Assembly (NCBI RefSeq): GCF_000423425.1
Contig: NZ_AUHY01000012.1
Span: forward strand, 1-61,956
Source: Meiothermus rufus DSM 22234
Lineage (GTDB): Bacteria; Deinococcota; Deinococci; Deinococcales; Thermaceae
Length of the DNA stretch: 61,956 bases
Reading direction: 5' to 3'
Position numbers and translations under genes: made by a program. Under the pieces are notes generated by a model. That model worked only from the letters and a program-made list of their open reading frames with translations, ran no database searches and had not been told where the DNA came from. Shown here piece after piece: positions 16,519-25,083 of this stretch (its first letter is position 1; each line of letters begins with the position of its first letter).

Positions 16519-16563
16519 GAACCCCAGGAGAATCACCCCTGCCAGGTAGCCTAGCTTTCCCAT
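16315..16563 (-). pseudogene. Truncated ZU5-type lipoprotein
   Basis: Begins with a good lipoprotein signal (GYLAGVILLGFLGAC) and reaches IGPEGGSLASADGVLTLSVPPGAV, the start of a ZU5-like domain as in the lipoprotein at 12034. The family domain then breaks off. The remaining residues (DSLVEHFPALLDED) are only the reverse strand of the convergent SLH-like gene. The gene therefore lost all but ~65 residues in a rearrangement whose junction is near 16350-16360. The start lies 15 bases after the stop of the TolB-like gene on the same strand. Confidence 0.65.
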
Positions 16564-16578
16564 GGCTCTAGCCTCCTT

Positions 16579-17591
16579 CTATCGCGCGAAGGGCGACCAC
16601 TCCGGCTCCGAGCCCTTCGGGTCCACGACGAACGCCCGCGCCGAAGGGCCAATGGGGCCGCTCACCAGCAGGCCGCGCGCGTCGGCGAAGGCCATGGCCC
16701 GGCCGTCGGGCGAGATCGCGCCGCCCTTGGGTTCGCCCTGCAACGGGAAACCTGCCTCGGGGATCCAGCCCGGAACACACTTCCCGCCGCCGAAGCGCGC
16801 CGTGCTGTCGCCCCGACAGGCGCGCATCTCCTCGAGGCTGAACGCATAGACCCCCTGCTCCTCTGGCCGGGCCGGCCGGTAGGCGATGGCGTGCCAGCCG
16901 GTAATTTGCTGCTCGTAACCCACGACGCGATAGGTGGCCCCAATCACCACGAAGCGCGCACCGCTTTGGGCGACGTCGTAGACCTCGTCGCGAAGCCCCG
17001 GGATCCCGAACCGGTAGGGGCTGCTCTCGCCCTCCCAACCGCTCTTCGCCCCGCGTACCAGGTAGGGGTACGACCCGCCGCCCGAGAGGATCAGGCGTTC
17101 GCCGGTCATCCAGCGGGCGTGGTAGTAGCTCGAGCTGAACCGCCCCCAACTGCCCCCGGCCACCCCGGCGGCGGCCCAGCGGTCGGAGAAAGTCAGGCCC
17201 ACACGGGCGGGGTTTGGGCCCAGGGGGGTTACGACCACGTAGGCGAAGGCGAAGAGGCCCCCGTCCGGCGACAGCTCGGCGTGCACCAGGTTGATGAGCT
17301 CCCCCGGCGGGAAGACCCGCTTGCGCCCGTCCGGGCGGATGGTCACGAAGTGCGAACGGCCCGCGATCACCTGGACCGCGCCAAGGGTGCCGTCGTCGGC
17401 CAGGGAGGGGCTGCGGTAGCCGCCGTCAGGGTCAGCGGGCGCCGCTGTGCGGTGGAGGGCGTGAACGCCCAGACGTTGCCCTCGCGGATGTAGACGATAG
17501 ACCCCTGGAGCGAGGCCAAGGGGTTGTCCTGCGCCCAGACGAGCGGCAGGAGCAGGAGCCGCAGGGCAGCCCCAGCCGCGAACCGCTTCAC
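16579..17591 (-). pseudogene. TolB-like propeller protein, frameshifted
   Basis: The 5' part (17591-~17420) has a GTG start that overlaps the previous stop (TAGTG), a signal peptide (LLLLPLVWAQD) and the first blade (GSIVYIREGNVWAFTP). After RRPLTL the frame slips by one base near 17420. The continuation in the other frame reads DPDGGYRSPSLADDGTLGAVQV and stays open to 16579. It carries WD40/PD40-type blades (ELSPDGGLFAFAY, AISPDGRAMAFAD), a Cys pair and the end EPEWSPFAR. Such propellers are periplasmic binding proteins. A single sequencing error would also explain the break. Confidence 0.65.
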
Positions 17592-17788
17592 TATTTGCCC
17601 CTTTCCAGCGCCGCCAGCCGGGCCTCGAGGGCCTGGAGCCGGGCCTTCAGCTCCCGGTTCTCCTGGTGCAGCGCCTGGATGGCGGCCAGGGCCACCCCGT
17701 CGGCGTCCACGGTGCTGATGTGGCGGTCGTCCTCACCCAGCCCGAAAGCCGCCCTGAAGTCCTGGGCAGTAGGCCCCAGGTGGCGCAC
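17591..17788 (-). pseudogene. Remnant of S74 intramolecular chaperone domain
   Basis: 65 residues that match the end of tail-fibre/endosialidase S74 chaperone domains: RHLGPTAQDFRAAFGLG, then DDRHISTVDADGVALAAIQAL, then a terminal coiled coil (ENRELKARLQALEARLAAL). In complete proteins this domain drives trimer folding of a fibre and is then cut off. Here everything upstream is missing and the open frame merges, out of frame, with the 3' end of the SARP gene at 17647-20445. The stop overlaps the start of the TolB-like gene. I read it as the leftover C-terminus of an exported fibre-like protein. Confidence 0.75.
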
Positions 17789-20445
17789 GCCGGGCCCAAG
17801 CGCTCGCCGGGGCGCTCCTCCAGGAGTTCCAAAGCGGCCTGGGGCTCCTGGGCCTCCAGGTAGGCCCGAACCAGCACCAGGGCCAGGTACTCGCTCACGT
17901 CGAAAGGCCCTAGGGCCCGGGCGGCCTGGGCCAGCTCCCGGTGGGCCAGGGGCTCCCCCCGCTCCACGTCGGCCCCCACCAGGAAGGCCGTCGCCAGGAC
18001 CTGCCAGTAAGGGTCCTGCCCTAGCGCCAGGCGGTGGGCCTCCTCGAGGAGGGGATAGGCCTCGGCGAAGCGGCCCCGGTGGGCGTGCAGGGCCCCCAGG
18101 TAGGCGAAGGCGCGGATGCGGTGGCGGGGGTCAGGGTGGTCGCGGGCGAGTTCGGGCTCTAAGAGGCGCGCCGCCTCGGCGGCCCGGCCCACCCCCCACA
18201 AAGCGGCGGCGTAGGCGGTGAGGGTCAGGTGGGTGAGCTCTTCGTCCCCCAGTTCCTGGGCCAGGAGGTAGGCCTCCTGGGCATACCGCACCGCCTTCGG
18301 GTGGTCGCCGATGGCCAGGTAGGTGCGGGTTCGCAGGGCCTCCACCCGGACCCTGAGGGGGGTGGGGCCCTCGAGCAGGGTCTCCAGCAGGGCCTCCGCC
18401 TCGCAGTAGCGCCGCTGCTCGCGGTAGATGTCGGCCATCAGGAGCCGGGCCTCGGCCCGCATGGCCTCTTCCTGGCCGTAAGCCAGGGCTTTTTCCAGCA
18501 TGGCCAGGGCCTCGGCGTAAAGCGCGCGCGCCTGGTAGTCCCGGCCTGCGGCCAGCCAAGAGCGGGCCGCCGCTTCCTCCTGGCCGGCCAAAAGCCAGTG
18601 CTGGGCGATGCGGGCGGGGTGGGCCCCGGCCTCTTCGAGTGCGAGGGCTACCTGGTGGTGTAGGTGGGCCTGGATGGGGGCCGGGATGCCCTCCAGCACG
18701 GTCTCTCGGAGCAGGTCGTGGGCGAAGCGGCCCTCCCGCAGGATCTGGGCGGCCTCGAGCTCGGCCCAGGGCTCGGCCAGGTCCAGGGGGTTGCTCTGGA
18801 GAACGCCGGCGGCCAACCCCAGGGCCAGGTCTTCCCCGGCGATGGCCGCGGCCCGGACCAGGCGGGAAGCGGCCGGGGAGAGGGCTTGCAGGCGGCGGGC
18901 GATCAGCTCCTTGACCCGGCGGGGAGCCGGGAAGCGCTCGGGAGTCCCTTGCAGCCCACCCGACTCCCAGAGCGTGCGCAGGGTTTCCAGGACGAACAGG
19001 GGGTTGCCGCCGGTGTAGCGGCTGAGGAGCGGCGCCAGGCGGGCGGCGTCCAGGCCGGGCAGGTCCAGGGTTTGCAGGAGGTGGCCCACCGCCTGGGGGG
19101 TGAGGGGCTCGAGCCCGATCCGAACCGCCAGGCCGGCCTCCACCAGCCGCTGGACGGTAGCCAGGGCCTCTGAGGGCAGCTCACCGCCGCGAAAGCTGCC
19201 GATGAGGCGGGGAAAAGCCCCCGTGGGGCGCTGGATCAGGTGGATGGCCGCCTCGAGGCTGGCCGGGTCCATGTACTGCAGGTCGTCCAGGACCAGGGCC
19301 ACCACCCCGGCTTCGCGGAGCAGGCGCACCACCTCCCCCAGGGCCTCGAGCAGGCGCAGTTTGTCCTCCGCCGCGCGCAAGGGCGGCGGGGGTTCCTCGG
19401 CCAAGGCGGGCAGCAGGCGGGAGAGCTCGCGCCGCACCCAGCCCTTCAGGGAGAGCGCCGGGTGCTCGCGCAGGGCCTGCTCCAGGCCGCGGGCATAGGT
19501 GGAAAAGGGCACCCCCGCGTCGCCGGGGCGGGCCTCGACGAGGAGCGAGCGCCCACGGGAGGCCGCGAAATCCAGCATCAGCCGGCTCTTGCCTACCCCC
19601 GGCTCGCCCGAGATGAAGATGGCCTTCCCACTCTCCCAGGCTTCCTCCAGCAGGGCCCACTCCCGCTCCCGGCCCGAAAGCACCGGCGGGCGCAGCAGCG
19701 AAAGCGGAATCTCCCGCCGCGCTGGCGGGCTTTGCGCAGGCAGGATAGCCCCGCGCTCGATCTCGCGGGCCAGGGCCTGGGTCTCGGGCAGGGGGTCTAC
19801 CCCTAGCTCGCGCCGCAGCCACGCCTGGCCCTGATGGTAGGCCACCAGGGCCGCTCCCCGGTCGCCCAGCAGGTAGTACAGGCGCATCACCCGGCGGAGG
19901 TGCTCCTCGGAAAAGGGGTCGGCCTCCTGGAGGCGCAGGGCCAGGGCCAAAGCGCCCCGCAGCTCGCCCTCCTGCAAAAGCCGCTCGGCCTCGGCTTGCA
20001 AAGCCTCGCGCCGCAGCCCCGCCAGGTGCTCCCGCTCGGCCAGCAGCCAGTCGGCGAAGTCGGGGCAGTCGTCGTAGTCGTGGCCTGTGAGCAGCTCGCC
20101 CTCCAGCGCCAGCGCCTCGGCGTAGCGGCCCTGGAAGGCGAGCAGCACCAGCCGGGCGGCGTCGGCCTCGAGGCCCTCGGCGAGCTTAAGCACCTCGTCC
20201 CCGCCCGCTACCTCGTATCCCCCCGTGGCCTGGCGCAGCCGGCGCAGGGCCTGGACCAGGTTGTTGCGGGCGGCGCGCTCGGGCGTCTGGGGCCAGAGCA
20301 AGCCGGCCAGCCGCGAGCGGGGGGTGGGGCCCTCCAGGGCCAGATAGGCCAGCACCCCGGCGGCCCTGCGCTCCAGGCGCACGGGAGCTTTCCCCTCCAC
20401 CTCCAGGGTGGCCTCTCCCAACAGCCGCAGGCAATGCCCGGCCAA
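17647..20445 (-). CDS. SARP-family STAND ATPase regulator, 3' end displaced
   Basis: 932 residues. The AfsR-like order is: winged helix (1-~95, LRLLGEATLEVEGKAPVRL, SRLAGLLWPQTPERAARNNL), BTAD (~95-235), ATPase with Walker A GEPGVGKS (280-287) and Walker B VALVLDDLQYMD, then TPR-like helical repeats. The TTG start follows GGAGGG. The helical repeats run normally to AALELLEERPGERLG. The last ~55 residues then become Trp/Thr/Arg-rich noise, because the frame is reading the S74 remnant in the wrong frame. So the true C-terminus was lost in a deletion or recombination near 17790-17830. The DNA-binding and ATPase parts are intact, so it may still act. It heads the minus-strand set of exported proteins. 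Confidence 0.85.
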   Translation of the reverse strand: MAGHCLRLLGEATLEVEGKAPVRLERRAAGVLAYLALEGPTPRSRLAGLLWPQTPERAARNNLVQALRRLRQATGGYEVAGGDEVLKLAEGLEADAARLVLLAFQGRYAEALALEGELLTGHDYDDCPDFADWLLAEREHLAGLRREALQAEAERLLQEGELRGALALALRLQEADPFSEEHLRRVMRLYYLLGDRGAALVAYHQGQAWLRRELGVDPLPETQALAREIERGAILPAQSPPARREIPLSLLRPPVLSGREREWALLEEAWESGKAIFISGEPGVGKSRLMLDFAASRGRSLLVEARPGDAGVPFSTYARGLEQALREHPALSLKGWVRRELSRLLPALAEEPPPPLRAAEDKLRLLEALGEVVRLLREAGVVALVLDDLQYMDPASLEAAIHLIQRPTGAFPRLIGSFRGGELPSEALATVQRLVEAGLAVRIGLEPLTPQAVGHLLQTLDLPGLDAARLAPLLSRYTGGNPLFVLETLRTLWESGGLQGTPERFPAPRRVKELIARRLQALSPAASRLVRAAAIAGEDLALGLAAGVLQSNPLDLAEPWAELEAAQILREGRFAHDLLRETVLEGIPAPIQAHLHHQVALALEEAGAHPARIAQHWLLAGQEEAAARSWLAAGRDYQARALYAEALAMLEKALAYGQEEAMRAEARLLMADIYREQRRYCEAEALLETLLEGPTPLRVRVEALRTRTYLAIGDHPKAVRYAQEAYLLAQELGDEELTHLTLTAYAAALWGVGRAAEAARLLEPELARDHPDPRHRIRAFAYLGALHAHRGRFAEAYPLLEEAHRLALGQDPYWQVLATAFLVGADVERGEPLAHRELAQAARALGPFDVSEYLALVLVRAYLEAQEPQAALELLEERPGERLGPACATWGLLPRTSGRLSGWVRTTATSAPWTPTGWPWPPSRRCTRRTGS

Positions 20446-21214
20446 GGCGCCCTCCTCGGTACCTCAGAGTGTAATACCGAACTCAATCAAGCTGCTACCT
20501 CTCCAGGGGTCAAGAATGGGGGGCCATTGTAGATTAGGCTGTGGAAGACCATTGACAAAGCGATGAACCGTGGGCAGTGAGGGGCGTAAGTGCAGCCCGG
20601 ATCGCTGAATACTGGTATCGCCGGGCCGCTGAAGCGGCTTCACCGAGGCGTTGCGCGGAACACACGCCGCTTGAAGGCGGGGTCTTGGTGGCGAGAAGCA
20701 CCAATCCTGGCTGATCCGACCACCGGGCGAAGGAAAGACAGCAGAACGAGATATGGCCACAGAGTCTGGGCAGACGAGCACCTGGACAGCCGACAAGAAG
20801 ATCGGGAGTTGGGAGCCCAATGGCTGTACCGTGGCACCTCACCGAAGGGCAGGGCCTTCCCGTAGCGGTGGTGTACCCGGCCAGTACCCATGCACGCCGA
20901 GCCGCCCTGGTGGTATGGGAGACGGCGTCTCCCTCCACCTGGAGCATCTGGCGATAGATAAAGCCTTGGACACCATGCCCCTGGGTCACAGGCTCAGGAC
21001 TTCGCTTCCCAAGCGCCCGCCTAGACAGCGTTGCCGGATCAAGGGCCTCTCCACCCGGATGGGCTACGACCGCACTCTGGTCGCCCGCTGCGAGGGTAAA
21101 GCCCGGAACGACAGACGAGGAGGAATGTCCATTGCCGCCTTTCTCGTTTGCATCCACTCTTGAAGGGGTTGATTTATAAAGGGTACCTTGGCCCGGTGTG
21201 GTATACCAGTAGTA
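20446..21214. other. Gene-free 770-bp stretch with clustered hairpins
   Basis: No frame gives a recognisable protein. Within 110 bases there are four inverted repeats: GCCCGG...CCGGGC (20594-20626), GCCGC-TGAA-GCGGC (20625-20638), CCGC...GCGG (20667-20680) and TTGGTG...CACCAA (20685-20704). A further near-perfect hairpin, GGGAGAC-GGC-GTCTCCC, is at 20917-20933. This could be a structured RNA or the debris of a mobile element. Composition is less G+C-rich than the adjoining regulator gene. Confidence 0.4.
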
Positions 21215-21811
21215 ATGGCACATCCTTATGCGATTAGGCCCCAGACACCCTGGCAGCGCTTCGGGATAGGGGCCTTACGCATGCTGGGCTGGACAGCTGT
21301 AATGGCCCCGCCCCCAGGGACAAAGTTCGTGCTGGTGGGCTACCCCCACACCTCCAACTGGGACTTTCTGTATGCCCTTTTGTGGGGTGTGGCCTCTGGA
21401 ACGCGTTTTCGCTAGGTAGGCAAAAAAGAGCTGTTCCCTCCGGTGATCGGGGTGGTGATGAAGTGGCTGGGGGGTATCCCGGTAGACCGCTCCAGGGCGG
21501 GCGGCGATTTTGTGAGCCAGGTGGCCCGCATCTTCGACCAACACGACAACCTCTGGGTGGTGGTGGCCGCCGAGGGCACCCGCAGCCGCGCCCCCTACTG
21601 GAAAACCGGGTTTTATTACATGGCCCTGAAAGCCAGGGTGCCCATTGCCCTGGCCTACATTGACTACAGCAAAAAAGAGGTGGGCATTGGGGGCTACCTG
21701 ACCCCCAGCGGCGACCTCGAGGCCGACTTCGAGCAGATCAAAGCCTACTATGCCGACAAAGTGGGCCGCAACCCCAGCAAACAAAGCCCTATCCAGCTCA
21801 AGCCCAAATAG
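21215..21811 (+). pseudogene. PlsC-like acyltransferase with in-frame stop
   Basis: From the ATG at 21215 the frame reads a glycerolipid acyltransferase-type protein. GYPHTSNWDFLYALLWG carries the HxxxxD-like site (HTSNWD). After GTRFR there is TAG at 21413-21415, where family sequences have Trp (RFRWVGKKELF). The same frame then continues VGKKELFPPVIG, VDRSRAGG and AEGTRSRAPYWKTGFYYMA to 21811. A single base change TGG to TAG explains everything. The family acylates lysophospholipids at the inner membrane. Unless the stop is suppressed, the gene is dead. TATACC at 21202-21207 is a possible leaderless -10 box. Confidence 0.85.
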
Positions 21812-21873
21812 AGCCCTGCCCACCCTCATCCGCAGGCCGCCATCCGCGTTATCCTGTTAGATAGTGACCGCTT

Positions 21874-22944
21874 ATGCTGGAGAAGCTTGAATCGCTAGAA
21901 GCCGAGTACCAGACGCTCGAGCGGCAGCTGGCCGACCCGGCGGTACTCACCAATCCATCGGAATACCAGCGCGTGAGCAAGCGCTATGCCGAGATGGGCC
22001 ACCTGATCGAGACCATCCGCCGGTACAAAGAGGCCCTAGCCCACCGGGAAGAAGCCCGGGAACTTTTGTCCGACCCCGAGTTGGGCGAGATGGCCCGGGC
22101 CGATATAGAGGTGTTGGAACCCCGCATTCGCGACCTCGAGGCCGAACTAGAACGACTGCTTTTGCCCAAAGACCCCCTGGACGAGAAGAACGCTATTGTG
22201 GAAATCCGCGCCGGCACCGGTGGAGAAGAGGCCGCCTTGTTCGCCGCCGAGCTGCGCGACATGCTGATCAAGTACGCCCAGACCCACGGCTACAGAACCA
22301 ACCTGTTGGACACCGCCTATACCGATCTGGGTGGGGTCTCGAAGGTGGTCTTCGAAGTAACCGGGCCCGGAGCCTATGGTTTTTTGAAGTACGAGGCCGG
22401 GGTACACCGGGTACAACGGGTGCCCGCCACCGAGACCCAGGGCCGCATCCACACCTCCACCGCCACCATCGCGGTAATGCCTGAGGCCGAGGAAGTGGAT
22501 GTGCAAATCGATCCTGCCGATCTGGAAATAACGGTCTCGAGGGCCTCGGGCCCCGGTGGGCAGGGGGTCAACACCACCGACTCGGCGGTACAGGTCTTGC
22601 ACAAGCCCACCGGCCTGATCGTCTCCTGCATGGAGTCGCGCAGCCAGATCAAGAACAAGGAAAAGGCCCTTTCCATCCTGCGCACCCGCCTTTTGGAGAT
22701 GAAGCGGGCGGAGGAGGCGGCCCGCCGCCGGGAAAACCGCCTGGCCCAGATCGGCGCAGGAGAGCGCTCAGAGAAAATCCGCACCTACAACTTTCCCCAG
22801 TCCCGCGTGACCGACCACCGCATCGGCTTCACCACCCACGACCTGGAAGGGGTGCTGGCTGGCGATTTATCCAAGCTGCACGAGGCTTTGCGCAAGGCTG
22901 ACCAGGAACGCCAGCTCGAGGCCCTTTCCTCCCAGTCCGCTTAG
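21874..22944 (+). CDS. prfA: Peptide chain release factor 1
   Basis: 356 residues, normal for RF1. It reads UAA and UAG in the ribosomal A site and triggers peptide release. The stop-codon recognition motif PAT (HRVQRVPATETQGRIHTS) marks RF1 rather than RF2. The catalytic GGQ motif is in RASGPGGQGVNTTDSAV. The N-terminal helical domain (LEAEYQTLERQLADP) and the C-terminal ARRRENRLAQIG helix are complete. A Nudix hydrolase follows 18 bases after its stop. Stops in this window include many TAG, so RF1 is heavily used. Confidence 0.97.
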   Translation: MLEKLESLEAEYQTLERQLADPAVLTNPSEYQRVSKRYAEMGHLIETIRRYKEALAHREEARELLSDPELGEMARADIEVLEPRIRDLEAELERLLLPKDPLDEKNAIVEIRAGTGGEEAALFAAELRDMLIKYAQTHGYRTNLLDTAYTDLGGVSKVVFEVTGPGAYGFLKYEAGVHRVQRVPATETQGRIHTSTATIAVMPEAEEVDVQIDPADLEITVSRASGPGGQGVNTTDSAVQVLHKPTGLIVSCMESRSQIKNKEKALSILRTRLLEMKRAEEAARRRENRLAQIGAGERSEKIRTYNFPQSRVTDHRIGFTTHDLEGVLAGDLSKLHEALRKADQERQLEALSSQSA

Positions 22945-22962
22945 GGAAGAAAGGCGGACTCG

Positions 22963-23439
22963 ATGCACGGATTGCGACGTGAACTATTGGTGGCTGCAGC
23001 CATCCTGGTGGACAGACAAGGGCGGGTCTTGCTGGTGGCCAACGACTGGAGCCGGCGAGGCCGGGTACGCTACACCCTGCCTGGGGGTATGGTCGAGGCG
23101 GGTGAGACCGTTCCCGCGGCCATTTATCGGGAAGTGCGGGAAGAGACCGGGCTGCGCATCAAGGCCATCCAGCACTTGGCCTACGTGGTGCAGATCGAAG
23201 ACCTGCGCAAAAGCGAGCGCACCCTGGCCTTGGCTTTCCGCGCCGACTACGAGGGGCTGCTCAACCCTAAAGACCCCGATGGGCACATCGTAGAGGCCCG
23301 CTTTTTCACCCTAGAGGAGGTGGCCGTTAAGCTGGACGAACACCGCCCTCTCCTGGAACCACTCATGGACTACCTGCGCGGTGAACGGGGCCGTTTTTAC
23401 GCCTACTCGAGCTGGGGCAGTGAGGGAACCAGGGTTTGA
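22963..23439 (+). CDS. Nudix hydrolase
   Basis: 158 residues. The Nudix box GGMVEAGETVPAAIYREVREETGL fits GX5EX7REUXEEXGU exactly, with the metal-binding Glu residues present. It would hydrolyse a nucleoside diphosphate linked to another moiety; the substrate cannot be read from the sequence. The family's ADP-ribose and nucleotide-sugar members are the most likely given the nucleotide-sugar genes downstream, but that is only context. It follows prfA closely on the same strand. Confidence 0.92.
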   Translation: MHGLRRELLVAAAILVDRQGRVLLVANDWSRRGRVRYTLPGGMVEAGETVPAAIYREVREETGLRIKAIQHLAYVVQIEDLRKSERTLALAFRADYEGLLNPKDPDGHIVEARFFTLEEVAVKLDEHRPLLEPLMDYLRGERGRFYAYSSWGSEGTRV

Positions 23440-23523
23440 GGCCAGATAACCACGCTCGAGTAGGGGTGCGTGCAGTATGCTTCAAGGCGGGTTTTGAATG
23501 GAACCCACCCATTGAGGTGAAGC

Positions 23524-24921
23524 ATGGTTGCCGTCATCCTTTCGGGAGGGGCAGGTACCCGGCTGTGGCCGGTCTCGCGGGAGCAGTACCCTAAGCCTTT
23601 CATGAAACTACCCGACGGGCAAAGCCTGCTGCAGAAAACCTATCTGCGGGCAGTGGGGACAAAAGCCCGGCAGGTGCTCACCGTAACCGGCCAGGAATAC
23701 TACTTCAGTACCGTCCACGAGTACCAAACCTTGGGCCTGCCTGAGGTGCCCACCGCCTTCATCTTGGAGCCAATGCGCCGCAACACCGCCCCGGCCATTG
23801 CCATGGCCGCCTTATGGGTCGCCGAGCAAGACCCCCTCGAGCCCATGCTGGTGCTCTCCGCAGATCACCTGATCCAGCACGAAGCAGCCTTCATCCAGGC
23901 CGTTGGCCAGGCTCTGCCCATCGCCCAGGAAGGTTACTTGGTCACCTTTGGTATACAACCCACCTACCCGGCCACCGGGTTTGGCTATATCGAGCAAGGC
24001 CCCCCCTTGCCCTGCGGGGGCTACCAGGTGGCCCGCTTCGTGGAAAAACCCGACCGATCTACCGCTGAAGGCTACCTACAAACTGGGCGCTATTACTGGA
24101 ACGCCGGTATTTTCTGCTTCCAGGCTGGAGCCTATTTAGAGGCTCTGCAAACACTTCAACCCCAGATGTATCAAAACGCCCTGGCCTGCTGGCAAAACAG
24201 CGAGAAGGGTTCGGTGGTCTATTTGAATCCAACCCTGTTCAAGCAGGTGCCCGCCGAGTCGGTAGACTACGCAATTATGGAAAAAGCCCAGCGGGTAGCG
24301 GTGGTGCCGGCTGACCTAGGCTGGAGCGACCTAGGCTCCTGGGACGCCGCCGCCGAGCTGGTGCCCCCCGACGCCCAGGGCAACCGGGTGCTAGGGGAGG
24401 CGGTGCTGCTCGAGACCACCGATACCTTTGTGCAAAGCGAAGACCGATTGGTGGCGGTCATCGGCGTCAGCGACCTGGTAATCGTGGACACCCGGGATGC
24501 CCTCTTGGTGGCCCGGCGCGACAAGGTGCAGGAGGTAAGGAGGGTGGTAGAGCAACTCAGCCAGGCCAAGCACAACACCGTGCAGCGCCACCCCATCATC
24601 CAGCGGCCCTGGGGCAGCTACGTAACCCTGGAAGAGACCAGCGGGTTCAAAATCCGGCGGGTGGTGGTCCGACCCGGCCAGGCCCTTTCCAACCACCGAC
24701 ACCACCACCGCAGCGAACACTGGACCGTGCTGCGGGGCACCGCCCAGGTCTGGCTGGAGGGCCAAGCCCGGTTTCTCCGCCCCAACGAGTCGGCTAGCGC
24801 TCTGGCCGGGGTTGCCCATCAGATCGTCAACCCCGGCCTTCTGGAGCTGGTTTTGATCGAGGTGCAAACCGGGGAGTACCTAGGGGAAGAGGATGTAGAA
24901 CGGCTGGATAGCCTGGTATAA
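23524..24921 (+). CDS. manC: Mannose-1-phosphate guanylyltransferase/mannose-6-phosphate isomerase
   Basis: 465 residues, the type II bifunctional form. The N-terminal guanylyltransferase has GGAGTRLWPVSREQYPKPF and the FVEKPD active-site motif near residue 177. It makes GDP-mannose from GTP and mannose-1-phosphate. The C-terminal cupin (from ~360) has WGSYVTLEE and SNHRHHHRSEHWTVL, the metal-binding His-rich motif of type II isomerases, so it likely also interconverts fructose- and mannose-6-phosphate. GAGGTGA before the ATG is a good ribosome site. It starts a nucleotide-sugar gene set for surface polysaccharide. Confidence 0.95.
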   Translation: MVAVILSGGAGTRLWPVSREQYPKPFMKLPDGQSLLQKTYLRAVGTKARQVLTVTGQEYYFSTVHEYQTLGLPEVPTAFILEPMRRNTAPAIAMAALWVAEQDPLEPMLVLSADHLIQHEAAFIQAVGQALPIAQEGYLVTFGIQPTYPATGFGYIEQGPPLPCGGYQVARFVEKPDRSTAEGYLQTGRYYWNAGIFCFQAGAYLEALQTLQPQMYQNALACWQNSEKGSVVYLNPTLFKQVPAESVDYAIMEKAQRVAVVPADLGWSDLGSWDAAAELVPPDAQGNRVLGEAVLLETTDTFVQSEDRLVAVIGVSDLVIVDTRDALLVARRDKVQEVRRVVEQLSQAKHNTVQRHPIIQRPWGSYVTLEETSGFKIRRVVVRPGQALSNHRHHHRSEHWTVLRGTAQVWLEGQARFLRPNESASALAGVAHQIVNPGLLELVLIEVQTGEYLGEEDVERLDSLV

Positions 24922-25083
24922 AGCTTCCTGGTTTACAGGGCGTAACGCTATGGCGTAAAAAGTGCCTCTAGAAGCCTCGGGCCTCGAGGGGCCGTGACGT
25001 TTGTTAGCGGAAACCAGAACAATCGTTCGTAAACTAGGTAGCCAGATAGCATTTTGTAGGCATGAAGATGTAGCGAGGTGGGC

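Noticed and set aside
20500-20530. A third regulator site (CCCCATTCTTGACC) before the minus-strand SARP gene
   Set aside because: It resembles part of the 38-bp element but lacks the second TGACC 11 bp away, so it was not counted as a site.
20708-20745. A signal-recognition-particle-like RNA (CGAAGGAAAGACAGCAG)
   Set aside because: Only a short loop resembles the SRP core. The flanking stem cannot be formed and the spacing is wrong.
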